Assembly: GCA_035236585.1 (NCBI GenBank)
Contig: CP141130.1
Span: 32,685,501 to 32,749,500, forward strand
Direction: 5' to 3'
DNA from: Warburgia ugandensis
Taxonomy: Eukaryota; Streptophyta; Magnoliopsida; Canellales; Canellaceae
Length of the DNA stretch: 64,000 nt
The translations under genes were made by a program, and so were the position numbers. Positions 1-13,615 of the stretch are shown here, piece by piece. The number at the start of each line of letters is the position of its first letter. Positions within the stretch are counted from its first letter, which is position 1. The notes beneath the pieces were generated by a model. That model had not been told where the DNA came from and did not search any database. It saw only the letters and a list, made by a program, of their open reading frames with translations.

Positions 1-3000
1 CTCCTTTATTTCTCCTCTCGCTGGCTCGACACTCCACCTGCAACACTAATGCGTCCTACGCAAGCACCAATTCTCCTTTCCCTTCTTTTGTTTTCCAATT
101 TATATCCCATGCGACAATTGCACCAGAGATGACCAAGCACCATCAAATTCCCTTTTCCTTCTCTTTTTCTCCTGTCAAATTTCCCTCTAGCACAGTCGGC
201 TTAACACAACGGTACGCATAGGCCAATCATGAATATCTCTATTCCTCTACTATTGTTCCCCTTTTTTCGACAGGGCCTAACCCGCTCTGTAGGCTAGCAT
301 GCCAGAAACTCTTTTTCTTCCTCAATTGTGTTCCTTCTCCGACACAGCTTGACTCACCCTATAGTCCAACACACCAGATCCTCCCCTTTAACCATTTTGT
401 TTTTGGTTTCTCCCTTTAGTAGTTGTGCTCTAGGTGGTGACTATACCAAAGCCACCACCAGCCACCATCAACTAGCACTACTCCCACCTACCGTCTCTCC
501 ACCCTCTTCTTCTCCCTACTAAGTTGGCACGAATGGGCCCCACTACCAGGAAGAAGTCCCATCTTTTCATTCGTTGACCAAGGAAGATTCGACTATTGAT
601 TGTGATCAGACATTAGATCTGTGATCAATCTAATCATCCATCATGACCTGAACCATTCATTGTGATCCTTATAATGTGTAGATCTAGATCTATAGTAGAG
701 ATCTTCAATACAGAGCATGGTTAAGGCAATCTAGCCAATCTTGATCTACGATTAAGATCAACTAAGGATACATGTATGAAATTGGATCAAATTTGATGAT
801 TCACACCATTCAACTGAGTTATTGGGATTGTTTAATCAAATTTGCTAATGTATTTTTTGATCTGGAAATACAAACTGGGCACCTTCGTGTCAATTGGTTG
901 ACGATTAGGCAACACAGACAACCGAATATGCTTCAGATTGCCTTACATGAAGTAGTATTATCATCCAAACCATTTAACTTCATAGATTTGGTTGTAATTA
1001 GCTAAAATTTACTATGATTTGCATGTAAATATGACTGATTTGTCAATTAAAAGATAAATTACTTGAAATTGACCTGATATGAGTATGAAAACTCTAAAAT
1101 ATGTTATGTTTTAATTAAGAAATGAATCTGATAATTATTGGTGGGTTCAGTTCAACATAATTTGGATTATTAGCCAACCGAGGCAGGCCCCAACTTGAGA
1201 TCCCATGGCTGTGAACTATTGGATTGTATTGAAACACAGTAAATTAGGATATGAAAATATAATATTTGCTTTATAACTAAGCATCCAACTTAGATAACTT
1301 GGATTCTAAGTTAGACCTAGATGTGATGTATATCTAGGTTGTGAGATTGCGATGGACTAATCTAGAGTGGAGTTCGATTGTTATTTGAGAGGTACAGACG
1401 AGTGGTTCTTTGTCTGAGGTGGGTGATGATATTTAATAGTAATATATTCTTATAAAAACATGGATGATCATTATCATGATTTCAAAGATGATTTTGATTC
1501 ATGTTTGTCTTTATATTATGACCTTGTTAGGATTATTATATGCCATGTGCATCTTTTATTTATGCATGATCACTCTGATTTACATGTTCCATAGACCCAT
1601 GCTTTATCTAGTTATTAAGATGCTTTAATGATTCGCTTTTATTATGAGTGTTTATCAATGGACTGTCGAGGAGACTTGTTGGCTGATCCTTAAGTGGCTG
1701 ATCCTTAGGTGACTGACCCCATAGTAAGCATAGGGCTGTAGGATGGTGAGCCACAAATGCTCCTGTATTTTGTGCATCAGATATTACTTCTGTTTTCTTT
1801 TTTTGATATATTGAGTGATTTTCATGTTATGAAGATTTATGATGGGTGTTTATGCCCAGTGGATGCTATGCTATGAGGGATTTAGGGCTGACCACCTGCC
1901 CTATGACTCTGTGAGATGAGTAGATACCCACCCCATAGATGGACAAATATCATAGATAGTGGTATCATGGTAGTCCACAATACAATTCCAATCCTCAATC
2001 ATGCGGGATAGATGCTTAGACTCCCATTCTAGTGTTGACAAGGTGTAGCAGTTGATAGACTATGAGTTGATTATCACTGCAACATAGTGGTCCATGTGGT
2101 TTTTTTTGGATGATTGATTTTATCATATTACACGTGAGTGCACCAGGATGGGTATTCCCTATGTACTAATGGCATGACAATGCGTGGAGGGTTCATGTAA
2201 GTACATATGACCAGAGATTTGAGTGTATGAGACACTCTTATGACCTGTGTGTGAGGGTGCCATTGTTGATGGCGTGCATATTCATTGAGATATTCTTCAA
2301 GCTTTTGATGCACTGTACTGGTGTGGTTTTTGACATTCTTGGGACCCGTGTGTGAGGTACTCCTATTGCTGATGTGCATATTAATTGATATATTCTTCAG
2401 TATTTTATGCTATGGACCGATGTGGTTTTGGCATATTTTTGTACCTTAGAAGCTTAATTGATTTGACACATTTTTGGGCACATTGGTAGCATGAGTTGCA
2501 TCAATTTGACATTAACATTTTGATGAACTTGAAAGGCCCTGTATACTCAGCATGTTTTTGGAAACATGTAGGCGGAGTGGATGCATTGCCCTGTTTTTAG
2601 CAGTTTTATGAGCTTTGATGCTTTGGTTATTGCACGTCAATTGGGTTGGTTTTACATGTTATCAATGTTCTACTTTGTCACTATTACTCTCATTATCTAG
2701 ATCATACTAGGGTTGTTTTCCATGAAAAATCTATCTTTGCATGCCTTGAATCTTGATACTTAAATTGTCATTAGATATTAAATGTTCATGAATTTACTAG
2801 TATTATCATCACCTACACAAGAATAGCTTGCTAAGGCATTACAATGTTTTATAACGCCTCAGATATTTAGAGAGGTAGTAGGAAAGATAGATAGCCCGAG
2901 GCAAGTGAGGGCATGGCAGCTTTCAGGAGCGTATGGAAGATATCTCATCGACGCATGTGGTTTGTTAAAATTTTCCTTTGGATTTTGTTTATGGACTATA

Positions 3001-3473
3001 TATGTAATGGTTTACACTCTTATGACATGGGTGTATGGATATCATAATTTTTGATGAGTTGGCTGTGTATGGATAGACATAGGGCTAGATCATTGTTTTT
3101 AGATTTGTCTTTAATTAATGATGTATATGTTTTGGTCAGAGCTATGATTGATTAGGGTGGATGGTTATGGAGACTGATTCTCCTAGTCATGTATTATATG
3201 TTATTATGTTTATCACGTACTTGTCACATCACATGTGTTATATGTCTTGGTCTAAAATACATATGAGACTATCGAATTTTTGGTAGAAATGGGAAGATCA
3301 TTTCACCATTAAATCCATGGTATGTGGGTTGTTTGACTCCCGGGGTTTTGAAATGAGTGCTTTACATTTGAAATGTTTGTTTTCAATCAATTTTAAAATT
3401 AAAATTTTAATTAGCAATCTTGACTTTTGAAAAATATTTTGTTTACGTGATATGTATAACCCAGAGTATCACA
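1..3473 (+). mobile_element. Tekay/Del-like Ty3-gypsy LTR, right part (starts outside window)
   Basis: The stretch has the layout of a long Tekay/Del LTR: a CT-rich leader-like part (about 1-540), a GATC-rich part (about 560-800), then a block around 1862-1900 reading gatgctatgctatgaggg and onward through a ccacctgcc motif. It ends in TATCACA at 3473. The same order of blocks, and the same kind of end (GTCATCACA), occurs on the minus strand in the solo LTR bounded by 15108 and 32429. Directly after 3473 the sequence becomes the 5' leader of an Athila-type element, so this LTR appears to sit inside copy A, about 130 bases past where its primer-binding site would be. No coding region is seen. 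Family assignment is inference from layout; whether this is a solo LTR or the end of a full element cannot be told from here. Confidence 0.55.
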
Positions 3474-4838
3474 TAATTCCTTTGATTAATTGATACTTGC
3501 TTTATATTTTTATTTTTGTAAGAATTTATAGAAGGATTTGGAGGAGAATTTCACAGAGGATAGGTTTATATATTTTTTATTTTTGAGTGAATTGTGGTGA
3601 AGGTGTGTTGTAGCTTTATTTTAATCATGATTCATTCCAATAAGGGTTGTAATAATACAAGTCAACAGTGAGTCATCCTAACTTGGAAGAGGATGTGGTA
3701 TATACATGGTCTCACCCTTGAATAATAAGATTTGATCTAAGACCCCATTGTAAGCCATTCTATCTCCTTAGATTTCCTAGATTAGGAATTGCATAATAAT
3801 TAGTTTTGCATTCATAAATTAATGTTGCATATTATATAGATTGCACTCATAAATTATTGTTGCATATTAATTAGGACTTTGTATTAACTGCACCTCTTAA
3901 TAGGGGATAGCCTAAGCTTATGAATAACCCACGAACATAGGTTGTCAAGTTTATAGTGCCCAGTTTGTTGAGGCTTGGGCCCTTTGTTAAGTAGCATATA
4001 GCTAGACACATTAGTTTACTACTTTTCCTATATTTTTAGGCTTATTTAATGCTTTAAGGTGATTATAAGATTAATCAAACTGCCTTGATGTGTGAAAATT
4101 GATTGGTGAGGGTACTCACTCCTATAAGATCAAGGGTAGATTTGATCATCATCCTTGGTCGACCTCAGTTAAACATCACCTTACCTATAACCCTAGCCAC
4201 AACCAATCAATTAAAATCAATCTAGAAGAGATCTTAGCAGCTTTCTAGTTCATAGAACCCTCTTAGAAGGAGGCAACCTATTACCACTCTTGTGGCCCCT
4301 ATCTAATCAACTATGTTGATATTTAAATGACTAGCTCTACCAACACATTCGATGATTCAGATGGATGACTGAAGAGGTGTGGAGCAGTTGATTATAATTA
4401 TTATCTAGCTGGTAAGCAGTACAACAAGTTTGAAAGCGATGAGGAACTACCTAGGTTAGATGTAACCTAAAAGCCACTCCTCCAAAGAAAATAAAGAAAC
4501 TTTTAGCTTGTTTGTATTAGGGTTAAAACTAATTGTGTTCCCTTGAATGTGGATCATATAAGTTGCATCATGTAGCTTAGGTTTCCTTAGTTTAGTTTGA
4601 AAAGAAAATGTACTTTTTTATTGTATACAGTGATTTGTTATATATAAAGTTGAGTACATTTTAAGTAGCATTTTCTAGTGTAGGCCTGGCCATCAATTCG
4701 AGAATCCAAATCTCACCCTCTTAGGCCTGGCCATCAATTCAAGAATCCAAATCTCACCCTCTTAGACTCTTATGATTAGATTGACCACAAGGTTAGAGTT
4801 AAAGCAATCAAGCCAATCGTATTAACCCTATCGAAGCA

Positions 4839-5066
4839 ATGGCTTATGAAGCAAGGGATGGAAAGCCACTGTCACATATGAATGAGATACATGCAAGGGA
4901 TACTCCTAATCTATCTAGTGCATTGGATATATTGGCTGATAAGATGGATAGTGAATTGAATAGATTGAATGCCTTTAGGCATGTAAGCAAATCATTCAGG
5001 GAGCCTCAATATGAGAAGTGTTTACTTATTCTGGCCCAACACATCCCATTACTTCATGGTCATTAA
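4839..5066 (+). pseudogene. gag-like remnant of copy A
   Basis: A 75-codon reading frame with a DKMDSELNRLNAF stretch followed by a REPQYEK stretch. Copy C has the matching order at 61327-61524 on the minus strand (LDKLNRAYAYMQ, then QQPQYKNSY), so the two are relatives. Placement upstream of the protease-RT linker segment suggests gag or the gag-protease border. The function as gag is inferred from position and from the shared pattern only. Fossil. Confidence 0.5.
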
Positions 5067-5303
5067 GCTCTACATATACTTTATACTATTTGAAGCAAGT
5101 GAATGCACTTGATGCATTCACAAGGCATACATCCCAAAGAAATTTGGTCTGAAAAATATCGAGGACAACTATTGTGGTTCTACCCTGCTCTACCCTTTCA
5201 AAGTACCCAAATTCCACAGTAGTATGAGCCATACAAGTCGTTTCCTCCACAACAAAGGAAATAATCATTAGAGGAATCCCAAAAGGGTCAAATATGTACT
5301 GAA

Positions 5304-5835
5304 TTTATCTAAAGGGTTAAGGAAATTAAACAAATTGAGGATAATGAGAAGCCCATCAATACTGATACTAGGATGCAAATATCATTAGATGATCCTCTTG
5401 AGATACAAAATTTTCAACCATCCTTGCAATCCTCTAACACCAATCCACTCAAGCCATGTCTTGCACATTTTTCTGATTTTCATATGGACACCTCCATTGA
5501 TGAAGTAAATGATTTATTGGATATCCATTAATGAAGACTTCCCAATGGAATGCTAAGTAAAATCCCTTGCATTTTTGGAGATAAAATTAGAGTGATGAAG
5601 TGTAGAAGACCTACTCGATTTGGACATAGAGTCTTTATTTGACCAATGGCAAGATAACAATGTAGGTTCATTTAAAACCTTATTTGCAACTATAGAACTT
5701 GAAGAAAAGTTAATTGATATTTTAGCCCAACATAAATCAACCCTAGGGTGCACATTAGAAGATACTAAGAGGTTAAAGAACAACCTTTTAGGGAAATGCA
5801 AAGCCAGCTTAACCCCCAGCTACAAGAAAATGTAA
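5304..5835 (+). pseudogene. Athila pol segment between protease and RT, copy A
   Basis: Two blocks are recognisable. The first holds NPLKPCLAHFSDF followed by SIDEVNDLLDI (about 5440-5531). It corresponds to EPLEACLGHFNEF and IEEVNALFDY at about 24860-24945 in copy B, which lies between protease and RT. The second (5620-5835) holds LEEKLIDILAQHKSTLG and TLEDTKRL. It corresponds to QEEKLINTLKEQKGVIG and TIADIKGI at about 25135-25212 in copy B, just in front of RT. After this the similarity to pol stops. Fossil; no function is claimed. Confidence 0.6.
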
Positions 5836-6628
5836 GGGAGGAGTAGGAATATAATGTATTTTTGAAATGGACCTTATCTTTCCTTAGTTTGCAAACAATG
5901 GGGACCATTCATTTTGATTTGGTCCCATGAAATTTTATTTCATAGTGGTGTTTTATGTTATGATCTTCTCACCATAATCCATCTCTAGCTGGAAAATATA
6001 TATTGACTACCATGAAATTCTTAAATGAACTGTGAAACTCTTCAATTTAATTGCTAGAGTTAGGATTAGGATAGATTAGATTAGCTAGTTAGGTCTAGGA
6101 TTATTGTAGAGTAGATAGTTAGTTAGTTTAGTTTTAGAACCTCATTACTTTAGCATTTGCATCAGCATTCATTGTATATTAATGTTGCATTCAATAGACC
6201 ACATTAACAAATCAATGCACTATCCCAGGAGTGCAGGCACATTTCTTCTCACATTTGTCTCTCAAATTTATTATTTTCATTTGTCCATGATATGTAGTTC
6301 TAAACATTGAGAATAATGTTTAGTGTACAGATGGGAGTGGGGTACTTCCAATTTTAGTGTGTTCAATTATGTTTTTATTGTCATTTTAGTAAACTTTTTC
6401 AAAAGCTTTTACAGTCATTCTAGTGAAATTTTAAAATATTAAAAATTTTGAAAATTTTATGATAAGTTACTTTACTAATATGAATAATTTGGATTTTTCA
6501 ACAATTCATTATTATCCTTTGGACTTTAGCTTATTAATAAATTTGTATACAATTAGTTTATTATTTTATCCTTTTTTAAAAGTTTGCCATGAAAGTTAAA
6601 CTCAAAATATTCATTGCACAAAATAGTC

Positions 6629-6649
6629 ATATATATATATATATATATA
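6629..6649. repeat. (AT)n microsatellite
   Basis: About ten AT units in a row inside the 3' untranslated part of copy A. Confidence 0.9.
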
Positions 6650-7590
6650 GTTTAAGTTGAAAGAAAATATAACTTAGAGATTCTTAAGAAATTGAGTGGA
6701 GGCATAACCCATCTGAGATTAGCGTCATTCTTACTTTCTAAGGGTTATACATAAATTCTAAATTTTCTTCAGTGTGCATTAATTCTTAGTTGCTCTCAAT
6801 ATTCTTTGTTTTGATCAACTAATAAGAAATCATATTGAAAGATTATACCATATATTTCTTAAGTTTATAATCATTTTTAAGTCATATAAAACCTAGGAAA
6901 GAATAAAGGCCGTCTTTGTTAAATTAGAGCCTTTAGCCTACCTTATGCTATTATTTGTTAGTTAGCCCCTTTGAGCCTTTATATTATAGCTTTTCTTTGC
7001 TAATTAATTCATCATTACCCATATTCAACTATAATAATATATCCATTACTTAGTTTGTTTTGGAAAGATGGTTGAATGGTTATCTTGAGAACAATTATAA
7101 ATGACACACTTCAAGAGAGGAACATCAAAAAGGATTCAAAGAAGAAAAGTGTAAATGAAAGGCTATATTCAAAGAAAAATAAAAAGTAAAGAAAAAAGAT
7201 TGCCAATGAAAGAAAATGTTTACTTTCATGTGTAGAAACAAGTATGTGAATATAACTGTAGAAGATCTTTACATAATTTTCAAATTAATCTTTGTTTATC
7301 ATTATGCCAATCCTTTTGATAACCCTATCCTTAGCTTTTGTTTAGACCTAATAAAGTCCTAACTTGATGTTAGGAGTAGTAAGGTTCAGATTGGTTATGA
7401 ATGACTAGGGATTTTAGCATATTAAAACATGCTTAAAAGTTGATATCCTTTCATGGGACCATTATTAGATTTTTTTTAAGTTATCAATCTTTTGTATGAA
7501 ATATTTTAGAATTTGGCTTTGATAAATATTATTCTATTGACATACTAATGATTGACTCTGAGAGACTTATTTCTGAGGTAACAAGAATAT

Positions 7591-10090
7591 TGATAAGTGT
7601 TCAATTTTGTACAAAAAGTACCCAATTAGTAATCCATGTGTTATAAATTATGGTGTTATTTTTAGAATTTTTCAAAAATTCATAACACATACATTTTTTA
7701 CCTAATAATTTAGAAGTTTGTTATTTTGTAGGTTTAGAAGCTAATCCAAAGTAAGTATGTGAATTATCATAATTTTATAGGATTTAGTTAGGGTTTTTCA
7801 TCTTTAGTAGATATTGAAAAAGTGATCCAAAGGCCGAGATTGATCAAGATGAAAATTAAAGATCAAGATCAAAAGATCAAGTCAAAAGTTAAAATGGCAT
7901 CATTTCAAAGTATGATCAAGGTTCAAGACTATCCTAAGGCAAGAAAAAGAAGGCAATGGGAAGCATAAAAGGTGAATCAAATAATCCATGCCAAAAAGCC
8001 ATCCATTTGCATGAGAATTGGAGTCATTCATGGGTTTCCTAATCTAGTTAAGAAACCTAAAGAAGCCAAGCTACTCAATCCCTGAAGCCAAACATTGAAG
8101 CCACAAAGGAATGAGGCATCAAGCCATGGATGAATTCCACATGAAGCCACTCAATTGGAGCATCAATTCAAGCAACTATCTTATGTTAAAAAGTGTTATT
8201 TTTGAGGGATTTTGAGAGATATTTGTCAAAAGTAAGATGATCATGCATTAGTGGACCCATTAAGAGAGAAAATCCCACTTTCTAATTTCATTTTCCACTC
8301 TTTATCCCCCATCTACTTAGGATTCCACAATTTTACCCTAGAGAGGGAGCCACTGTTCTAGAATGTGACACCTCCCCCTTGTTTGAATGCTTATTAAGGT
8401 GGTTTCCTAATTAGGAAACTTGTAGATCTATCTCCATTCAAAGCATATCAAAACTGTAACTTTTCCTCTTCTTTTTCCTAACTTTTTAATTTTTCTCTCT
8501 TCATTCCAAAATCAATTAACCACCTAATTAATGGGTGGAATTCCATCCACCTTCCCAAGAAAAAGACTCCTTCCCCTTCTCAAATTAGAAACTAGCCATG
8601 TCATCATGATTAGACTCCACCTCATCTTCCACTTAACTTTCCTCCCTCACTCTATACCTAAGTAGAAGTTGGGTGAGACAGCCTTGAAACATTGCATTCT
8701 TTGTTTAGTGCTCTTTGGTTATTTCCTCCTTTGCTTAGTGATCTTTGGTTTTTACCCTCCTTTCTTCCTTTAGATTTCTAATTATTTCTTTAGTTATTTT
8801 CTTTCCAATTCAGGTTAGTAGTTTGTTGCCATTGTTTTAGTTTTATTGCCTTAGTTTACGTTGTTTTGCTTTCTAGTTCTACACTCATCTTTCCCACTCT
8901 TTTTTTGCTTCACTTTCATTAGTTTTTATTGCCTATTCGCTTAAGATTCAAGTTAATTAATTTTTGGTAGTGACAACCAAGAGAAGAAATAGCTTGCAAC
9001 CTTGCTTTCCCCTTAAGAATTTCATGTTTTTCTCCTTCAATTTCACTTAGTTTTAGGCCTTTTATTCCATTGTTAGTTCATCATCCCAGCCATCTTTTCT
9101 GTGGAATTCCTTTCTGAGTTTTCTTTGCATGACAGCATACTTTATATTGAAAGCTTGAGATTGAGTTTGTTTTTGTAGTTTAGATCAAGTTTTATGCCTT
9201 AGACTTGTACACAATTTCCATATTCAATTACATGTAATATGCATACTATTTTGGGTTTATTTTAGCATTGATTTAATAAAATTCTTTGAAGATTCTTGTT
9301 ATTGAATGATCCACTATCAAAGTACTTTAGATATGAGTTGCTATCTTTCATAAATTTATTGTTTCAATTGCTTTATATGCATAATTTTACTTGAAGTTCT
9401 TAATGCTTAAAATCTAGATATTTATCCCTTCAATCTTTATACTTTGTTTCCAACCTTCAAAACATCTTAATTACTTGAATCCTTAGGAACCTATTTAGCT
9501 TTTTATGTTTTTTATTAAGTGCATAGCATAGGTTGGATGTTAGTTTGCATTTAAAGCATCAAATTTGGTCATCTTTGAACCTATGAACTATGAACACAAT
9601 CCATGGATCATATGCATGATACTAAGTTACATTCCTCTTTGATTTGTGGTTAATTTAGTTGCTTAATCTTGTTCAGGAAGTTGTTAATTAGTTGTTTGCC
9701 TCTTAGTTTAGTTTTAGAAAGTTTTCTTTTTGAGTTCTAGAAAGTTCCATCTTTAGAAAGTTTCTTGTTTTGGAAAGTGTTAAATTAGGAAAGTTTTCAT
9801 TTTTAGTAGTTTCCTTAAGTTAGTTGCTTGGTTTAATTCATGCTTGTTTTGAATTTGTTTCTTTTGTTAATTGCATGCTAGTTCTGTAAATTTCTAATTC
9901 TATTGCTTGGTTTTAATTTTAGCTGGTTTTCTTTAATTGTAAATTTTAATTTCATGCATTTACTTTCTCAGCTTAGATTCAAATCCAAATCAATCTCTCT
10001 CTTATGCTGAACTTAAGCACTTTAAATAAGATCCATCTAACATACAAATTTACGAGATTCCTTATTTAGAGTAATTTTAAAGCTACACCA
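7591..10090 (+). mobile_element. Solo LTR inserted in copy A, with AATAT target duplication
   Basis: A 2500-bp block starts TGATAAGTGTTCAATTTTG and ends ACACCA, with the 5-bp sequence AATAT on both sides (7586-7590 and 10091-10095). The start resembles the LTR start of copies B and C (TGTTAAGTGTTCAA). Sequences left and right of it match neighbouring parts of the 3' tail of copy B (near 29290-29340). Removing the block and one AATAT would therefore restore a continuous Athila-type tail, which is what a later insertion predicts. It has no coding capacity and is reduced to a single LTR. Its 3' end is less like the other Athila LTRs, so the exact family is open. Confidence 0.75.
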
Positions 10091-10576
10091 AATATCCTAT
10101 GAGATTTGAAGTCAAAGCATATTTTTAGATGGTAATTTAAGTAATACCTTATTTGGAGACCGATAATTATGTGTATATTGTCTATACTCACACACACTCA
10201 CATTCCTATGTTTAATAAAGTAATGAGATATTTTTAGCATATGGATAAGATTTTGAACTGTTGTTCATTTCTATTAAAATGCTAAAGTTAGAAATTTAAT
10301 GAATATTGAATAAAAGAAAATTCTCTAAGATAAATAAAATAACGTCCATGTATAGTTTTTGAAATGTTTATGGGTGTCATTTTTAGAAACCCTTATGAGA
10401 CTATAACATGTCCACTAGGGGTAACTTAGGGGTTTAAAGGTTTTCTACATATGCTAAATGCATACTATAACATGTGTAAAAGTGGTTAAGATTTTTTATT
10501 TTTTATTTTTATTTTTATTTTTATTTTTTTTTGCTATTTTGCTCTAGGACTAGCAAAATTTAAGTATGGGGACATT

Positions 10577-12491
10577 TGATATATATAGAAATATTACATA
10601 GAATATCCGTATATTTAGTAGTTTTAGTCCTTGATTTAACTTAAATATCATTACTTATTATTTATTTTACAATTTGCCAGGTCTAGGGTACAAATGAGAA
10701 AAAAGAGTATTTGATAATTTTACCTCTTAAAAAATAAAATTTAGAAATCTAGCATTATCAAGTTCCCACATACCACAAGAGATAAGTCTAAAACTTTTAA
10801 ATGTCAAATATGTGATGTTATCAACTTTAGAACAATTAGAAACCCTAAAGTAGAGACTGAACCTTATTCTTATTAAACAGAGTATAAAATTATCAAAAGA
10901 TAAGGTGGAAACCTTTTCATAAATAAACCCATACATTTTAGCACCTTTGAAAAGTTTATAATTGAAGATTGAAGGTCACACATGTCAAATATACCAAGCA
11001 TGTGAAGCACTTAAAGTCTAGGGCTCATGGAAGCATGTTCCACTCACATTTTCTCTCTCATCCCTTCAAGAGGGAACCACCTAAGGGGATGTACAAATTT
11101 TTCATGCATGGGAGGATGCAAATCCATGTAAGATATATTTTTACATGAAAATTCTTCAACAATTTTGAATTTGAATGAAAGAGGTAAGAGAAAGAGTGGA
11201 TAAGGAGGAGAGAGAAGAAGAGAGATAAGGAGGAAGGAAGCATCCTTAACTTAGAAGTCCCCTAATGTATCCAAATTCCTTATTTTGAATGAAAAGAGAG
11301 AGAGAATGGATAGAGAAGAGAGAGAAAAGGAAAGGAGGTGAAAAGATAAGATAAGATAGGATAAGGAAGAAAGGATGGAGTTTCCTTAAGGAATCTTCCA
11401 CCTCCTTTCAACTCCTATATACACCTAATAAAAGGTTGTGTTTTTCATGTTATGATGAGAAGGTTTCCAGATAGCTTTGGCTATACTTTAAGGAATCTTC
11501 AATAAAAAAAAGGTAGCATCCAACTAATCTCTTTCTTGCTTTCATCTTCTTCCTTCATACATTCAAAGTTCTTTTCTTTTTAAGTGTTCATCCCATCTTT
11601 TACCTTCATCAACATATCACCACACCTTATCCCTTCTCCCACTATATCCAACACCCTCCACCTTCAAACCATCTTCTTCCCTCTCTCATAAAGCATAGTA
11701 GCCCACTTATCACCCATTCATTCCCACCTCCTTCCACATCCCAACACATCCTAACATCAATCTCATATACTTAATATTCTCCACATCTCCATGTCTCATA
11801 TTTCATATACACACACATCTTCGCAGCCCACTTTTATCTCTCTTTCTCTTTAAAATTCATAATATCCATGTTTCCATTCTTTTATTTTCATCTTTTTCCA
11901 TGGTTGGTTGAGTGTTTCTCCTTAAGGAAAAGTGGATGTGATGACACCATATTAGGATTAAATATATTCACTTAGAGTGTCTTAAATAAAAGTGTGCTTA
12001 GTTATCAATATAGGAAATAGAAAATTACTTATATATTTAGTATTCTTGTCATAGGTTATGTCATGTATATTCTATAGTTTATAAATTAAATATAATACGT
12101 TCATTAATTGATTTAGAGAATTTTAGACAATTTGTTCCCTAAGAAGACAAGTTATACTAGAAATAATAAACTAAATTAATCAAAATCCTAAATTTGAGCA
12201 AATTTAGACTTTAGGATTTTTAATAGAAAATTCCTAATTTACTTGAATGCGATGTATTTAAATTGAATATCATGGATTCTGAGCCTTAGACTTTAGTTAA
12301 TGGTTAATTTTATATCCCTTTAGTATTTAAGTTTAATTGCTTATTTCTTAATTAATTAGCTAGATTAAGGTAATTTAATTAGATTTTAATTAAAATTTCC
12401 AAAATTCTAAATGAGTCATTGTGGAATCAACTAGTACTTGTGCGATTCTATAGTTTAGTAGATCGCTGCACTTGTGGTTATAATTAGAGCA
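10577..12491 (+). repeat. 3' LTR of copy A
   Basis: It starts TGATATATATAG right after a purine tract (tatgggga) and ends TTAGAGCA. The last 70 bases carry the pattern 'gtacttgtgcgattctatag ... ctgcacttgtggtt'. This parallels the LTR ends of copy B ('gtacttgcataagctacg ... cacttgcagtt'). Length is about 1.9 kb, close to the 2.0-2.3 kb of copies B and C. The middle is rich in short CT and GA runs. A partner 5' LTR is not in the window. Confidence 0.65.
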
Positions 12492-13336
12492 CATTATTGT
12501 GAATCTCCATCACCTTAGCAATTAACCTAGATTCCTACAAGGTTTCCTAAAGTTTTAGTTGTCATCTCATGACTAGCCAACAAGTTTAATATCTAATAAA
12601 TATAGGTATAAAGTAGTACCATAATATAGACTTGGCATATACTAATGAATCTTAGATATTATACTAACAAGAGATAAATTAATAATTTGCTTATGAGGGT
12701 GTATGTTTCCTACACTATAGGCTTTTGGTATTTGTTAACATTGCTACACTATAATATTTATTAACATAGGTGATAGTAGTTTAGGCCACATAGGAATATC
12801 ATATAAGATATTACTTAACCACTCATCTTCATTGCCAGTTGTAGTTCATGTGATGAATTTTGATTCCATAGGCAAATGTGAAATGCATGTTTTGTTTCTT
12901 AAACCCACCCCCCACCCAAATCGAGTAGTAGATTTGTTATCTACATCATTTGTTATCTAGCTTGGATTTATATAAACTTTTAAAATTGATGGATATCCCT
13001 CATGAGATAAGCCTAGTCCTTTAGTATTCTTTAAATATCATAAGGACCTTTTGAATGGCTCTCCATTGCCCCTTATTAAGGATTACTTATAAACCCACTT
13101 AGTTTATACATGGTGAAGACAATATCTAGTCTACACAATGGGAACATACATAATCTTTCTCTAACTTTATATTTTGATCATATGGGATAATGAGCTGTTT
13201 TATATTAGTATGATTAATTTTATCAAGTTTTTTGCAATGCAGTGCAATTGACTTAACACATAACTCCCACTATTTCTATGTGCTTTGACACCGACAATAG
13301 AATTCACTTCTCTTATATATTTCTTCTTAAATGAAA

Positions 13337-13615
13337 TTACTTTAGCTTTTGTGTCTCTTGTATATCAAAACGCATTATTAACATGTCATTGATGTCTAAG
13401 TATACAATTATTATGCAACTTTCATTTGTTTTAGTGTAAATACACTTATCAACGTCATTAATAGAATCAAGTTTCTCATGTCGTTTAGGTTCTTGTTTAA
13501 AACCATACAATGACTTGATTGACATGCAATCATTATTTTCTGGTCCATGTAGGATAAATCCTTCAAGTACTTTCATATATACCTCTATGTCATGGTTACC
13601 ATTAAGGAATGTCAT
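13337..13615 (-). pseudogene. copia reverse transcriptase remnant
   Basis: A 92-codon stretch with the copia RT motifs FLNG..EVYM, KSLYGFKQ.P and a later YLDINDML block where the catalytic aspartates of copia RT lie. Part of the minus-strand copia fossil. Confidence 0.75.

Larger units (their letters stand above)
3474..12491 (+). mobile_element. Athila-derived, pol-less LTR element, copy A (5' end displaced, fossil)
   Basis: From about 3484 the sequence matches, block by block, the 5' leader of the Athila element at 19180-31962. One example is the shared 'cctataagatcaagggt' block at about 4111 and 21832. It has remains of a gag-like reading frame (4839-5066) and of the pol segment between protease and RT (about 5304-5835). 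It then runs straight into the 3' untranslated part; no RT, RNase H or integrase remains are seen. The 3' tail (10180-10576) matches copies B and C, including a 'gactagcaaaat' block and a purine tract next to the 3' LTR (10577-12491). A solo LTR interrupts it at 7591-10090. Without that insert the internal region is about 4.6 kb, plus roughly 0.13 kb of missing leader. Broken, with several breaks, and lacking its 5' LTR in this window. Confidence 0.75.
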
